NCBI RefSeq assembly: GCF_900091575.1
Contig: NZ_FMCR01000010.1
Span: 173,561 to 237,560 of the forward strand
Source of the DNA: Micromonospora saelicesensis
Lineage (GTDB): Bacteria > Actinomycetota > Actinomycetes > Mycobacteriales > Micromonosporaceae
Reading direction: 5' to 3'
Length of the DNA stretch: 64,000 nt
Under the pieces are notes generated by a model. The model saw only the letters and a program-made list of their open reading frames with translations, had not been told where the DNA came from and did not search any database. Both the position numbers and the translations under genes were made by a program. Within the stretch, counting starts at the first letter, position 1; the number at the start of each line of letters is the position of its first letter. Below, one piece after another: positions 43,261-52,000 of this stretch.

Positions 43261-43686
43261 GTGCTGGAGGATCTGTTCAGCGGTGCCTGGCAGAGCGTCG
43301 TGTTCGGGATCGTCGGCGTCGGCCTCATGGCCGCCGGCTTCGTGCTCGTCGACCTGCTCACCCCGGGCCGGCTGCGAGACCTGATCTGGGTCGAGCGCAA
43401 CGCCAACGCGGGGTTGCTGCTCGCCGCCAACCAGCTCGGCATCGCCGGGATCGTCTTCACCGCGATCCTGACCAGCTACAGCGACTTCGGCAAGGGGCTC
43501 GCCTCCACCGTGGTCTTCGGGCTGGTCGGGTTGGCGATCATGGCGCTGGCCTTCGTGGTGCTGGACCTGCTCACCCCCGGCAAGCTCGGCGAGGTCATCT
43601 GCTCGCCCGAGCCGCACCCGGCCGCCCGGGTCAGCGCCGCCACCCACTTCGGGGCCGCGCTGATCGTCTGCGCCTGCATCGCCTGA
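43261..43686 (+). CDS. DUF350 membrane protein
   Basis: 141 aa from a GTG with GGGAGG 8 nt upstream. It has four hydrophobic helices arranged as an internal duplication: VVFGIVGVGLMAAGFVLVDL with LLTPG, and VVFGLVGLAIMALAFVVLDL with LLTPG, are clearly two copies of one unit. This is the DUF350 pattern. DUF350 proteins accompany acid- or potassium-related membrane genes elsewhere, but no role is established. Only 89 bp separate it from the glnA2 stop. A degenerate 21-bp tandem repeat begins right after its stop codon. Confidence 0.9.
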   Translation: MLEDLFSGAWQSVVFGIVGVGLMAAGFVLVDLLTPGRLRDLIWVERNANAGLLLAANQLGIAGIVFTAILTSYSDFGKGLASTVVFGLVGLAIMALAFVVLDLLTPGKLGEVICSPEPHPAARVSAATHFGAALIVCACIA

Positions 43687-43687
43687 G

Positions 43688-43795
43688 GCGGTTGTCCGGG
43701 TCGCCGTGGCGGTCGTCTACGTCGCCGTGGCGGTTGTCCGGGTCCCTGTGCGGGTGGTCGTCCGGGTCGCTGTGGCGGTCGTCCGGGTTGCTGTG
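43688..43795. repeat. Degenerate 21-bp tandem array
   Basis: Five units of GCGGTNGTCCGGGTCGCTGTG (one of 24 bp) run from 2 bp after the DUF350 stop to about 43795. There are no intervening unique spacers. Read as protein on the minus strand it gives a DPDDRHG-type 7-residue repeat without coding value. Confidence 0.72.
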
Positions 43796-43829
43796 CGGGC
43801 GGTCGCCGACGGGCGTCGTACCCCGGTCG

Positions 43830-43845
43830 TAGGGTGCCGGGCATG
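43830..43845 (+). promoter_or_regulatory. -10 box for leaderless WYL regulator gene
   Basis: TAGGGT (43830-43835) ends 7 nt before the ATG at 43843, so the mRNA probably starts at the ATG. No ribosome binding site is visible. Confidence 0.5.
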
Positions 43846-44535
43846 AACCGCACGGATCGCCTCTACGCGCTGGTGGAGGAGCTGCGGGCGGTGTCACCAC
43901 GGCCGCGCAGCGCCCGCTGGCTGGCGGCGCGCTTCGAGGTGAGCAGCCGGACCATCGAACGGGACCTCGGCGCGTTGCAGGAGGCCGGGGTGCCGATCTG
44001 GGCCGAGCCCGGGCGCACCGGCGGCTACGTCCTGGACCGCGCCCGCACCCTGCCGCCGGTCAATCTGACCGCCGCCGAGGCGGTGGCGATGGCCGTGGCG
44101 CTGCACCGGCTCGCCGGCTCGCCGTTCGCCGGGCCGGCCGCCACCGCGCTGCGCAAGCTGGTGGCGGTGCTGCCGGCCGCCGACGCCGCCGAGGCACACC
44201 GCCTCGCCGGCCGGGTGCACCTGATCGGCGACGGGCCGGCCACGCCCGTCCCGGCCACCGTCGCCGACGCGGTCGCCGCGCGGCGGGTGCTGCGCATCCG
44301 GTACGCCGACCGCGCCGGCGCCGACTCGACCCGCGACGTCGAGCCACTGGGCTACCTCGGCAATTCCCGACACTGGTACCTGGTCGCCTGGTGCCGTCTG
44401 CGCGACGAACTGCGGTGCTTCCGCACCGACCGGATCCGGAGTGTCTGGGCGCTGCCCGACGTGGTGGCCCGGGAGCTACGCCTGGCAGATCTCGACATCC
44501 CGCACGAGCGGGTCCGCCCGCTGAGTCTGGTCTGA
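43843..44535 (+). CDS. HTH/WYL-domain transcriptional regulator (YafY/DeoR-like)
   Basis: 230 aa. The N-terminal winged helix is RLYALVEELRAVSPRPRSAR followed by WLAARFEVSSRTIERDLGAL. The WYL domain (about 130-215) has RYADRAGADSTRDVEPLGYL and NSRHWYLVAWCRLRDELRC. WYL domains bind nucleic acid fragments or other ligands in DNA-damage and phage-defence regulators. No operator is visible. The last codons, CTGGTCTGA, are the first unit of a downstream tandem array. Confidence 0.93.
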   Translation: MNRTDRLYALVEELRAVSPRPRSARWLAARFEVSSRTIERDLGALQEAGVPIWAEPGRTGGYVLDRARTLPPVNLTAAEAVAMAVALHRLAGSPFAGPAATALRKLVAVLPAADAAEAHRLAGRVHLIGDGPATPVPATVADAVAARRVLRIRYADRAGADSTRDVEPLGYLGNSRHWYLVAWCRLRDELRCFRTDRIRSVWALPDVVARELRLADLDIPHERVRPLSLV

Positions 44536-44690
44536 AACGGGTGCGGCGCGGCGGCCTGGTCTTAGACGGGTTCGGCGCGGCGGGCTGGTCTGAAACGGGT
44601 GCGGCGCAGCGGACCTGGTCTGAGACGGGCTCGGTGCGGCGGTCTGGTCTGGGACGGGCTCGGCGCGGCGGGCCTGTCTGAGAACCGTCC
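44527..44690. repeat. 29-30 bp tandem array rooted in the WYL stop codon
   Basis: Five adjacent units begin at 44527, 44556, 44585, 44615 and 44644, with a partial sixth at 44674. Each opens with CTGGTCT and continues with ACGGG, a CGGCGCGGCGG run and short variations. The first unit is the coding end of the WYL gene, including its TGA. There are no spacers between units. Confidence 0.82.
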
Positions 44691-44834
44691 GCGGCGCGGC
44701 GGGCCCGGGTGGGTCTCGTCGCTGGAAACCCCGCCGGGTGATCCGGAAACACCGACAGGACGCTGTCGCCAACGGCCCCGAGACTGCTCCAGACGACGGC
44801 CGAACGGCCGGCACGGAATTTCTGGAGGCAGTAG

Positions 44835-45218
44835 ATGTCCAGGTCCACCACGCCCATCACCTGGTTTGAGATCGGCACCGACCGGCCCGAGGACGCGGAG
44901 CGGTTCTACGGAGAGCTGTTCGGCTGGACCTTCGAGGAGCAGGGCTCGACCAACGGCGGGTCCTACCGCGTGACCGGGGCCGGCGGCGACACCGGTATCG
45001 GCGGGGCGATCCGGGCGACCGACGGGACGTCGCCGAACTACGCGGTGTTCTACGCCGAAGTCGCCGACGTGGCGGAGACCTGCCGACAGGCCGAAGCAGC
45101 CGGCGGCCGGGTGCTGGTGCCAGCACGTACGGCACCGAGCGGTCTCAAGTTGGCCCACCTACTCGACCCGGCCGGCAACCACCTGGGCGTGTTCACGCCC
45201 CCGCCCCCGCAGCCCTGA
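44835..45218 (+). CDS. VOC-family (glyoxalase/bleomycin resistance-like) protein
   Basis: 127 aa. TPITWFEIGTDRPEDAERFY is the start of a betaalphabetabetabeta module, followed by GELFGWTFEEQG and NYAVFYAEVADVAETCRQAE, and the C-terminal LDPAGNHLGVF has the usual strand with a metal-ligand-like Asn/His. Two modules of the VOC fold are present, as in small dioxygenase-like or hydrolase-like proteins annotated VOC. TTCTGGAGG precedes the start by about 8 nt. The ligand is unknown. The stop is followed by a 34-nt-arm palindrome. Confidence 0.9.
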   Translation: MSRSTTPITWFEIGTDRPEDAERFYGELFGWTFEEQGSTNGGSYRVTGAGGDTGIGGAIRATDGTSPNYAVFYAEVADVAETCRQAEAAGGRVLVPARTAPSGLKLAHLLDPAGNHLGVFTPPPPQP

Positions 45219-45265
45219 CCTCTTCGGCCGGGCTGATGCCCCCGGCTGGCGCACGCACCCGCGCG

Positions 45266-45342
45266 TGATCGACTCGGTTTTCATGATGTCGGGTTGTCCG
45301 AGCGCGCTGGACACCGCGACTTCACGGAAGCCGAGTGGATCA
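45266..45342. terminator. Long imperfect palindrome starting TGATC
   Basis: Two 34-nt arms, 45266-45299 and 45309-45342, start TGATC and end GATCA and match at about 27 of 34 positions, with several G-U compatible pairs. The loop is 9 nt. It lies between the convergent VOC and secreted-protein genes. Similar TGATC palindromes are at 47126 and 56702. Confidence 0.65.
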
Positions 45343-45388
45343 AGCCGCGACGGGCCCGAGCCGGTCCCGGCCCGACAGGGCGGGACGG

Positions 45389-45504
45389 GCCTGCCCGGGG
45401 CGTACTGAGGCCAGCCCTCGGCCTGTGAGGCCAGCCCTCGGCCTGCCCGGGGCGTACTGAGGCCAGCCCTCGGCCTGCCTGGGGCGTACTGAGGCCGGCC
45501 CTCG
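45389..45504. repeat. 32-bp tandem array
   Basis: GCCTGCCCGGGGCGTACTGA followed by GGCCAGCCCTCG occurs at 45389, 45441 and 45473, with a 20-bp deletion derivative at 45421 (GCCTGTGAGGCCAGCCCTCG). Later partial copies trail to about 45540. No coding function. Confidence 0.8.
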
Positions 45505-45570
45505 ATCTGCCCGGGCCAGGCCGAGGCCGGCCCCGGCCTGCTGGTGCCTGCTGGGGCCGGCCTCGCCGGA

Positions 45571-46041
45571 CTACTTGCCGGGCGTACCGGCGCCGTGGTG
45601 GCCGCCCGGGCCGCGGTGGCCGCCGGGGCCGGGGAAGACGCCGGCCTCGACGGCCTTGGTGATGGCGTCGGCCTGCTCCTGGGTGAGCTTGCCGTCCTTG
45701 ACGGCCTGGTCCAGGCGCTGCTTGAGCGCGGCCTGCCGGTCCTCGGCGGACGGGCGCTGCGGCCGGTCGGCCGGGCGGTGCTGCTCGCGGATCTTCTCCA
45801 GTGCGGCGGTCACCTTGTCGGTGGGCACGCCCAGCTCCTTGGCGAGCGCCTCGGCGAACTCGCCCTGCCGGTCGGCCTTCGCACCCGGGGCCTTGTCGGG
45901 ATCCGTGGCGGTGCTGGCGCTCGGTGTCGGCGTGGGAGTGTCGGCGGCGAACGCGATCGTCGGGGCCGCGATCCCGACGCCGAGGACGCCGGCGGTGGCC
46001 AGGCCGGCCAGCAGATGCTTCCTACGGATGGTGCGGGACAT
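45571..46041 (-). CDS. Secreted helical hypothetical protein
   Basis: 156 aa, ATG with GGAGGACAGC just upstream; the open frame extends eight codons further. MSRTIRRKHLLAGLATAGVL opens a signal peptide with cleavage near AFAAD. A Thr/Pro/Ser linker leads to two EF-hand-like or Sec-type helical repeats (EFAEALAKELGVPTDKVTAA and LDQAVKDGKLTQEQADAITK). The last 25 residues are Gly/His-rich (PGPGGHRGPGGHHGAG), suitable for metal binding. Similar proteins are common in actinomycetes, function unknown. Confidence 0.8.
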   Translation of the reverse strand: MSRTIRRKHLLAGLATAGVLGVGIAAPTIAFAADTPTPTPSASTATDPDKAPGAKADRQGEFAEALAKELGVPTDKVTAALEKIREQHRPADRPQRPSAEDRQAALKQRLDQAVKDGKLTQEQADAITKAVEAGVFPGPGGHRGPGGHHGAGTPGK

Positions 46042-46225
46042 GCTGTCCTCCAGAGGTTCGGTCATCCTGCGCTGTCATCACCGACAGTGACCGGGCAGTC
46101 TGGGCGGAAGCCGTGGCGACCCTGTCAGCGAGCTGACAATCAGGGCCGGCGGTGGGCGAAATCGGTTGTGTGGTCGCTGGCCGAACGGTCAGGGTGGACG
46201 ATCCACCGACGGAAGGACCCGCGAC

Positions 46226-47113
46226 ATGACCGTCGAGATTCGGGAGATTTCACTCGGCGAGCCGGGCGCCGGGCCGTACGGCATCACGCCTGGCCCGGAC
46301 GGCGCGCTGTGGCTGACGTTGGCCCATGCCGGCGGCATCGCCCGGTTGTCGCCTGACGGCGCGGTCCGGACCTACCCGCTGGACCCGCCCGGCGGTCGCC
46401 CATTGATCATCACGGCCGGGCCGGACGGGGCGCTCTGGTTCACCCGCTCGGGAGACGACCGGATCGGTCAGATCACCGTCGACGGTGAGCAGCGCACCAT
46501 CGCCCTGCCGGCCGGCACCGGGCCGGGCGGCATCGCGGCTGGGCCTGATGGTGCGCTCTGGTACGCCGGGATGACCTCCGACACCATCGGCCGGGTGGAG
46601 ACCGACGGCACCCACACCGCATTCACGCTGCCGGTGACCGGCGGATTCGCCTCGATGATCACTGCTGGCGCGGACCAGGCTCTCTGGTTCACCCTCAACC
46701 AGGCGAACGCGATCGGCCGGATCGACCTCGAGGGCAGGGTCACGCTGTATCCGTTACCCACCGTGAAGGCGGGCCCGGTCGGCATCACCCTGGGCGACGA
46801 CGGCGTCATCTGGTTCGTGGAGATCGCCGCCGGTCAGCTCGGCCGGATCGACCCCGATGGCAAGATCACCGAGTTTCCGCTGCCGGACCGGGCGGCCCGC
46901 CCGCACGCGATCGTGGCCGACCCGGACGGCGGCGCGTGGTTCACCGAGTGGGGTGCCAACCGGATCGGTCACCTCGACCCCACCGGACGGATCGAGGGCT
47001 ACGCCCTACCCACCCCCAACGCCGAACCGCACGGCATCACCCGCACCCCCACAGGCATCTGGGCCGCCCTGGAAATCGGCGCAGTAGCCCACCTGACCCC
47101 ACCCACCCCCTGA
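46226..47113 (+). CDS. vgb: Virginiamycin B lyase family protein (probable streptogramin B lyase)
   Basis: 295 aa, seven-bladed beta-propeller built of repeats such as GPDGALWLTLAHAGGIARLS and GPDGALWFTRSGDDRIGQIT. The active-site set of Vgb (H228, E268, H270, E284 in the staphylococcal enzyme) falls at H227 in RPHAIVADPD, E267 and H269 in AEPHGITRTP, and E283 in AALEIG, with identical spacing. Vgb linearises type B streptogramins by cleaving the ester at the threonyl residue without water. The gene is therefore a plausible resistance determinant, though similar propellers of unknown role also exist. It has no signal peptide. Confidence 0.87.
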   Translation: MTVEIREISLGEPGAGPYGITPGPDGALWLTLAHAGGIARLSPDGAVRTYPLDPPGGRPLIITAGPDGALWFTRSGDDRIGQITVDGEQRTIALPAGTGPGGIAAGPDGALWYAGMTSDTIGRVETDGTHTAFTLPVTGGFASMITAGADQALWFTLNQANAIGRIDLEGRVTLYPLPTVKAGPVGITLGDDGVIWFVEIAAGQLGRIDPDGKITEFPLPDRAARPHAIVADPDGGAWFTEWGANRIGHLDPTGRIEGYALPTPNAEPHGITRTPTGIWAALEIGAVAHLTPPTP

Positions 47114-47125
47114 ACCTGCCCTCGT

Positions 47126-47181
47126 TGATCAAGAGCTTTGCGTCAGGATCCGCGCCGAACATGACGCAAACCTCTTGATCA
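47126..47181. terminator. Bidirectional terminator palindrome (TGATC type)
   Basis: TGATCAAGAGCTTTGCGTCA (47126-47145) is the complement of 47162-47181 at 19 of 20 positions, with a 16-nt loop. It begins 13 bp after the vgb stop and separates it from the convergent peptidase gene. Confidence 0.82.
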
Positions 47182-47189
47182 CCGGAAAG

Positions 47190-47241
47190 GGCCGGGGCGG
47201 GGAACGGGGAGGGGCGGGGAACGGGGCGGGGCGGGGCGGGG
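47190..47241. other. G-quadruplex-forming G tract
   Basis: A run with about ten GGGG blocks separated by 1-4 nt lies between the vgb terminator and the LD-carboxypeptidase stop. The plus-strand copy fits the G4 consensus with very short loops. It may pause transcription or replication; no coding content. Confidence 0.65.
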
Positions 47242-48177
47242 TTAGTGGACTGCTGGGGTTGCGGTGAGGGTGGCGGTGGTGGTGTCGAGGGTGGCGGCTG
47301 TGCCCACCGGGACTGTGAGCTGGTTGGGGCCGTGGCCGATGGGGAGGCCGCCGAGGACCGGTACGCCCAGGTCGCCGAGGCGTTCGGTGAGTACGTCGAC
47401 GATGGTGGTGTCCCAGCCGTCGCCGCAGTCGGTGAACTGCCCGACCGCCACCCCGGCCAGTCCGTCCAGCGCGCCGGCCCGGCGCAGGTGGGTGAGCATC
47501 CGGTCGACCTTGTACGGGGGTTCCTGCACGTCCTCGATCAACAGCACCGCACCGGTCAGGTCGGGCAGGTCCGGCGTGCCGATCGACGCGGCGATCATGC
47601 ACAGGTTGCCGCCGAGCAGGGTGCCGGTGGCGCGACCCGGGACGCGTACGCCGAAGGTCTCCTCGGTGGGGACCGCGGTGATCGACACCGGTTCGGTCGT
47701 CATCAGCGCCGCGTGCAGGGATTCGGCGGAGCGCAGCGGCGTCCGCTCGTCGCGCCAGGCCGCCCCGGGGCCGTGCACCCCGGCCAGGCGGGCGCCCCGC
47801 CACAGTGCGAACTGCAACGCGGTGATGTCCGAGAAGCCGGCCACCACCTTCGGGTCGCGGCGCACGGCGGCCATGTCGATGGCGTCCACGATCCGTTGGG
47901 CGCCGTAGCCACCACGGGTGCAGATCACCCCGCGCACCTGAGGATCGGAGAAGGCCGTGTTCAGGTCGGCGGCACGCAGGTCGTCGGTGCCGGCGAGGTA
48001 GCCGTGGCGGGCGTACGCGTTCGGCGCCGGCACCGGGCGCAGGCCCCAGCCGGTGAGCAGTTCCATGCCCCGGGCCACCCGCTCCGGCGAGGTCGGCCCG
48101 GACGGCGACACCAGCAGCACCGTGTCACCCGGGCGCAGCACGGGCGGGCGTACGGCGGCGCTGTCCTCGCTGATCAC
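47242..48177 (-). CDS. LD-carboxypeptidase (S66 family)
   Basis: 311 aa from a GTG. VLRPGDTVLLVSPSGPTSPE is the S66 opening. The nucleophile is the Ser in the small-residue motif around FSDITALQFALW or in IVDAI... GGYGAQRIVDAI; the family signature RGGYGAQRI is present in ICTRGGYGAQRIVDAI. The Glu/His partner region is in LLIEDVQEPPYKVDRML and LPIGHGPNQLTVPVG. It cleaves LD-linked tetrapeptides in peptidoglycan recycling, or microcin-like peptides. TAGGCT 8 nt before the GTG suggests a leaderless mRNA; the longer frame to 48297 is not expected to be coding. Confidence 0.9.
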   Translation of the reverse strand: MISEDSAAVRPPVLRPGDTVLLVSPSGPTSPERVARGMELLTGWGLRPVPAPNAYARHGYLAGTDDLRAADLNTAFSDPQVRGVICTRGGYGAQRIVDAIDMAAVRRDPKVVAGFSDITALQFALWRGARLAGVHGPGAAWRDERTPLRSAESLHAALMTTEPVSITAVPTEETFGVRVPGRATGTLLGGNLCMIAASIGTPDLPDLTGAVLLIEDVQEPPYKVDRMLTHLRRAGALDGLAGVAVGQFTDCGDGWDTTIVDVLTERLGDLGVPVLGGLPIGHGPNQLTVPVGTAATLDTTTATLTATPAVH

Positions 48178-48185
48178 AACCGCAG

Positions 48186-48191
48186 AGCCTA
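48186..48191 (-). promoter_or_regulatory. -10 box for LD-carboxypeptidase
   Basis: TAGGCT on the minus strand ends 8 nt before the GTG at 48177. The divergent amidotransferase gene has the same arrangement, so the promoters face away from each other. Confidence 0.45.
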
Positions 48192-48278
48192 ACCACCCCG
48201 CCGTGGTCGGAACCCGTGCACGGGCGGTGGGAGGCCGCGCGGCCCGTGCCGGGGCGCGGTGCGGTGCGGCGTACCGGC

Positions 48279-48284
48279 TAGCCT
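48279..48284 (+). promoter_or_regulatory. -10 box for the amidotransferase gene
   Basis: TAGCCT ends 6 nt before the GTG at 48291, again without a ribosome binding site. Leaderless transcription is likely. Confidence 0.5.
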
Positions 48285-48290
48285 CGACGG

Positions 48291-49058
48291 GTGGCAACCG
48301 CGCTGGTGATCGAGAACGACCCGACGGACGACGCGCGCCGGCTGGGTGAGTGGCTGACCGAGGCTGGGCTGGAGCTGTGGGTGGTGCGCCCGCACGCCGG
48401 CGACGAGCTGCCCGCCGACCTGGAGGGGTACGCGGCGCTGGTGGTGCTCGGCGGCGACCAACAGGCGTACCCGTTGCCGGACGGTTCGCCCGGCGCCCCC
48501 TGGTTTCCCGCCGTGGAGGGCCTGCTGCGCAAGGCGGTCCGGTACCGGGTGCCGACCCTGGCGGTCTGCCTGGGCGCGCAGCTGCTCGCCACCGCGCACG
48601 CCGGTTTGGTGGAGCGCAGCCCGTCCGGGCCGGAGATCGGCCCCGGCGTGGTCGGCCGGCGCGACGCCGCCGAGAACGACCCGTTGTTCCGGTACGTGCC
48701 GCTGATCCCGGACGTGCTCCAGTGGCACGCCGACGAGATCACCGAGCTGCCTCGGGGCGCGACCCTGCTGGCCGCCTCCACCCGCTACCCGCATCAGGCG
48801 TTCCGCCTCGGTGACCGGGCCTGGGGGTTGCAGTTCCACATCGAGTGCGACGCCGCGATGATCGCCGACTGGGCCACCGACTCGACCCAACTCGCCGAGC
48901 TGGGCTACGACCCGGAGCTGGTGGTCGCGGCCTGCGCCTCGGTGCTGCCCGACGTCGAGGAGGTCTGGCAACCGTTCGCCGCCCGGTTCGCGGCGCTGGC
49001 CCTCGGCGAGCTGGACGACAGCACGACGCGGCGCGGCCTGCCGCTGCTCGGGCACTGA
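48291..49058 (+). CDS. Class I glutamine amidotransferase-like protein
   Basis: 255 aa from a GTG. The triad is visible: nucleophile Cys in TLAVCLGAQLLA, His and Glu in WGLQFHIECDAAM. The N-terminus has the ALVIENDPTDDARRLGEWL opening and the DVLQWHADEITELP block of GuaA-like stand-alone GATases (YfeJ/PfpI-type). It probably hydrolyses gamma-glutamyl amides in nitrogen metabolism (inference). Its TGA overlaps the glnE ATG (TGATG), so it is translationally coupled to glnE, consistent with a nitrogen role. Confidence 0.92.
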   Translation: MATALVIENDPTDDARRLGEWLTEAGLELWVVRPHAGDELPADLEGYAALVVLGGDQQAYPLPDGSPGAPWFPAVEGLLRKAVRYRVPTLAVCLGAQLLATAHAGLVERSPSGPEIGPGVVGRRDAAENDPLFRYVPLIPDVLQWHADEITELPRGATLLAASTRYPHQAFRLGDRAWGLQFHIECDAAMIADWATDSTQLAELGYDPELVVAACASVLPDVEEVWQPFAARFAALALGELDDSTTRRGLPLLGH

Positions 49059-52000
49059 TGAGCCGGCCGACCAGGGCACCGGGCCGGCTCGCCCGGTACG
49101 GCTTCGGCACCGCCGAAGGCGATGGCGGCGCGCGCGCCGCGGACCTGCTCGGCCCGGAAGGGCTGCGGCTGTGGCGGCCGGCCGAGCAGGAGCCGGTCGA
49201 CGAGGCCGCCGCAGAGCTGCTCGCCGCGCTGTCCCGGGCCGCCGACCCGGACCTGGCGCTGCGCCAACTGCACCGCATCGTGGAGGCCGAGGGCCGCACC
49301 ATCGAAGGCGGCGCCGAATCGCCGCTGCTCGCGGACGTGCACGCCGATCCCGGGCTACGGCGGCGGCTGATCGCGGTGCTCGGCGCGTCGGCGGCGCTCG
49401 GCGACCACCTGGTGGCCCACCCCGAGCACTACCAGGCGCTGCGGACCGCCCCGGACGGGCTCGCCCCGACGGCCGAGGGGCGGCTGGAGCCGGCCGACGG
49501 CGGCAACGCGGTGGCGGCGCTGCGGACCGCGTACCGCCTGGCGTTGCTGCGGATCGCGGCGGCCGACCTGACCGGCGGTCGCGGCCTGGAGCAGACGATG
49601 GCCGCGCTCTCCGCGTTGGCCGACGCGACTCTCTCCGCGGCGTACGAGATCGCGGTCGCGGAGCTGGCGGAGGGGACCGAGCGGCCCCGGCTCGCGGTCG
49701 TGGCGATGGGCAAGTGCGGCGGCGGCGAGCTGAACTACGTCTCCGACGTGGACGTCATCTTCGTCGCCGCCGAGGACGCCGACCTGGGCGCCGCGACCCA
49801 GGTGGCGACACGGTTGATCTACATCTGCGGGCTGGTCGCCTGGCCGGTGGACGCCGCGCTGCGCCCCGAGGGCAGCCGCGGCCCGCTGGTGCGGACCCTC
49901 GCCAGCCACCTGGCCTACTACCGGCGGTGGGCGCGCACCTGGGAGTTCCAGGCGCTGCTCAAGGCCCGCCCGGCCGCCGGTGACCTGCCGCTGGCCCAGG
50001 AGTGGATCGACCAGCTCGCGCCGCTGGTCTGGCGGGCGGCCGAGCGGCCCGAGGCGGTCGAGGACGTCCGCGCCATGCGCCGCCGGATCATCGACCACAT
50101 CCCGCCGAAGGAGCTGGAGCGCGAGATCAAGCGCGGTCCGGGCGGGCTGCGCGACATCGAGTTCGCCGTTCAGTTGCTGCAACTCGTGCACGGTCGCGGC
50201 GACGAGACGCTGCGCCCGCCAGGAACCATCCCGGCGTTGCGGGCGCTCGTCGCCGGCGGCTACGTCGGCCGGGCCGACGGCGAGGCCCTGCTGCGCGGCT
50301 ACCGCTTCCTGCGCAGCGTCGAACACCGGCTGCAACTCCAGGGCCTGCGTCGTACGCACACAGTGCCCGCCGAGCCGGGCGGGCTGCGCTGGCTCGCCGC
50401 CGCGCTGGGTTTCACGGCCTCGCCGGGGCGCAGCGCCGTGGAGAGCTTCCGGGCCGAGTGGGTCACCCACGCCACCGAGGTACGCCGACTGCACGCCAAA
50501 CTGCTCTACCGGCCGCTGCTGGAGTCGGTGGCCCGGGTGCCGGCGGACGGGTTGCGGCTCACCCCGGAGGCGGCCAGGAACCGCCTGGAGATCCTCGGCT
50601 TCGCCGACCCGGCCGGGGCGCTGCGCCACCTCCAGGCGCTCACCGGCGGGGTGAGCCGCACGGCGGCCATCCAGCGCACCTTGCTGCCGGTGCTGCTCAG
50701 CGAGTTCGCCGACGCGCCGGAGCCGGACCGGGGGCTGCTCAACTACCGCAAGGTCTCCGACAAGCTGGGCAGCACCCCCTGGTACCTGCGGCTGCTGCGC
50801 GACGGCGGCCCGGTCGCCCGTCGGCTGGCCCGGGTCCTCGCGCTGTCCCGGTACGTCGCCGACCTGCTCGCCCGCGACCCGGAGGCGCTGCGGCTGCTGG
50901 CCGAGGAGAACGAGCTGGCGCCACGCGCGCCCGAGGTGCTGCGGGAGGGGTTCCTGGCGGCGGCGGCCCGGCACACCGACCCGGTCGAGGCCACCAGCGC
51001 GGTGCGCGCGCTGCGACGCCGCGAGCTGGTCCGGGTGGCCTGCGCCGACGTGCTCTGCCGGGCCGGCGCGCTCGCGCCCAGCCCCACCCGAACGGACGGC
51101 GCGAACCGGCCCGCCCGCGGGCTGTCCGACATCACCGAGGTCGGTACGGCGCTCGCCGACGTCACCGATGCCACCCTGGCCGCCGCGTTGCGGGCCGCTC
51201 AGGCCAGCCAGCCGGCACCAGCAGGGCTGCGGTTCGCGGTGATCGGCATGGGCCGGCTCGGCGGGTACGAGTCGAACTACCTCTCCGACGCCGACGTGCT
51301 CTTCGTCTACGACCCGCCGCCGGGCACCAGCGAGAGCGCCGCCAGCGCCGCCGCGCACGCCGTCGCCGAGGAACTGCGCCGGCTGCTCGGCGTACCCGCC
51401 CCGGACCCGCCGCTGGGCGTCGACGCGGACCTGCGGCCGGAGGGCCGCCAGGGTCCGCTGGTACGCAGCCTCGCCGCGTACGCGCAGTACTACGCCCGCT
51501 GGTCGCGGGTGTGGGAGGCGCAGGCACTGCTGCGCGCCCGGTTCGTCTGCGGCGACGCCGACCTGGGCGCCGAGTTCGAGGCGATGATCGAGCCGGTGCG
51601 TTACCCGGCCGACGGGCTGACCCGCGAGCAGGTCGTCGAGATCCGGCGGATCAAGGCCCGGGTGGAGACCGAACGACTGCCCCGTGGCGCCGACCCGGCC
51701 ACCCACACCAAGCTGGGCCGCGGTGGGCTCGCCGACGTGGAGTGGGCGGTGCAACTCGTCCAGCTCCGGCACGCCGGCGCGATCCCGGCGCTGCGCGGCA
51801 CGCGTACCCTCGACGCCCTCGCGGCGGCCGAGCGGGCCGGCCTGATCGACCCGGCGGACGCCGCGGAGATGGCCGCCGGTTGGGCCCTGGCCGCGCAGGT
51901 CCGCAACGCGTTGATGCTGGTCCGGGGCCGGGCCGGCGACCAACTGCCCCGGCACGGGGTGGAGTTGGCCGGGGTGGCCCGGCTGCTCGGCCGAGACGAC

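Noticed and set aside
44527..44690. 29-bp units suggested a CRISPR array
   Set aside because: The units are directly adjacent with no unique spacers, vary in sequence, and no cas genes are nearby.
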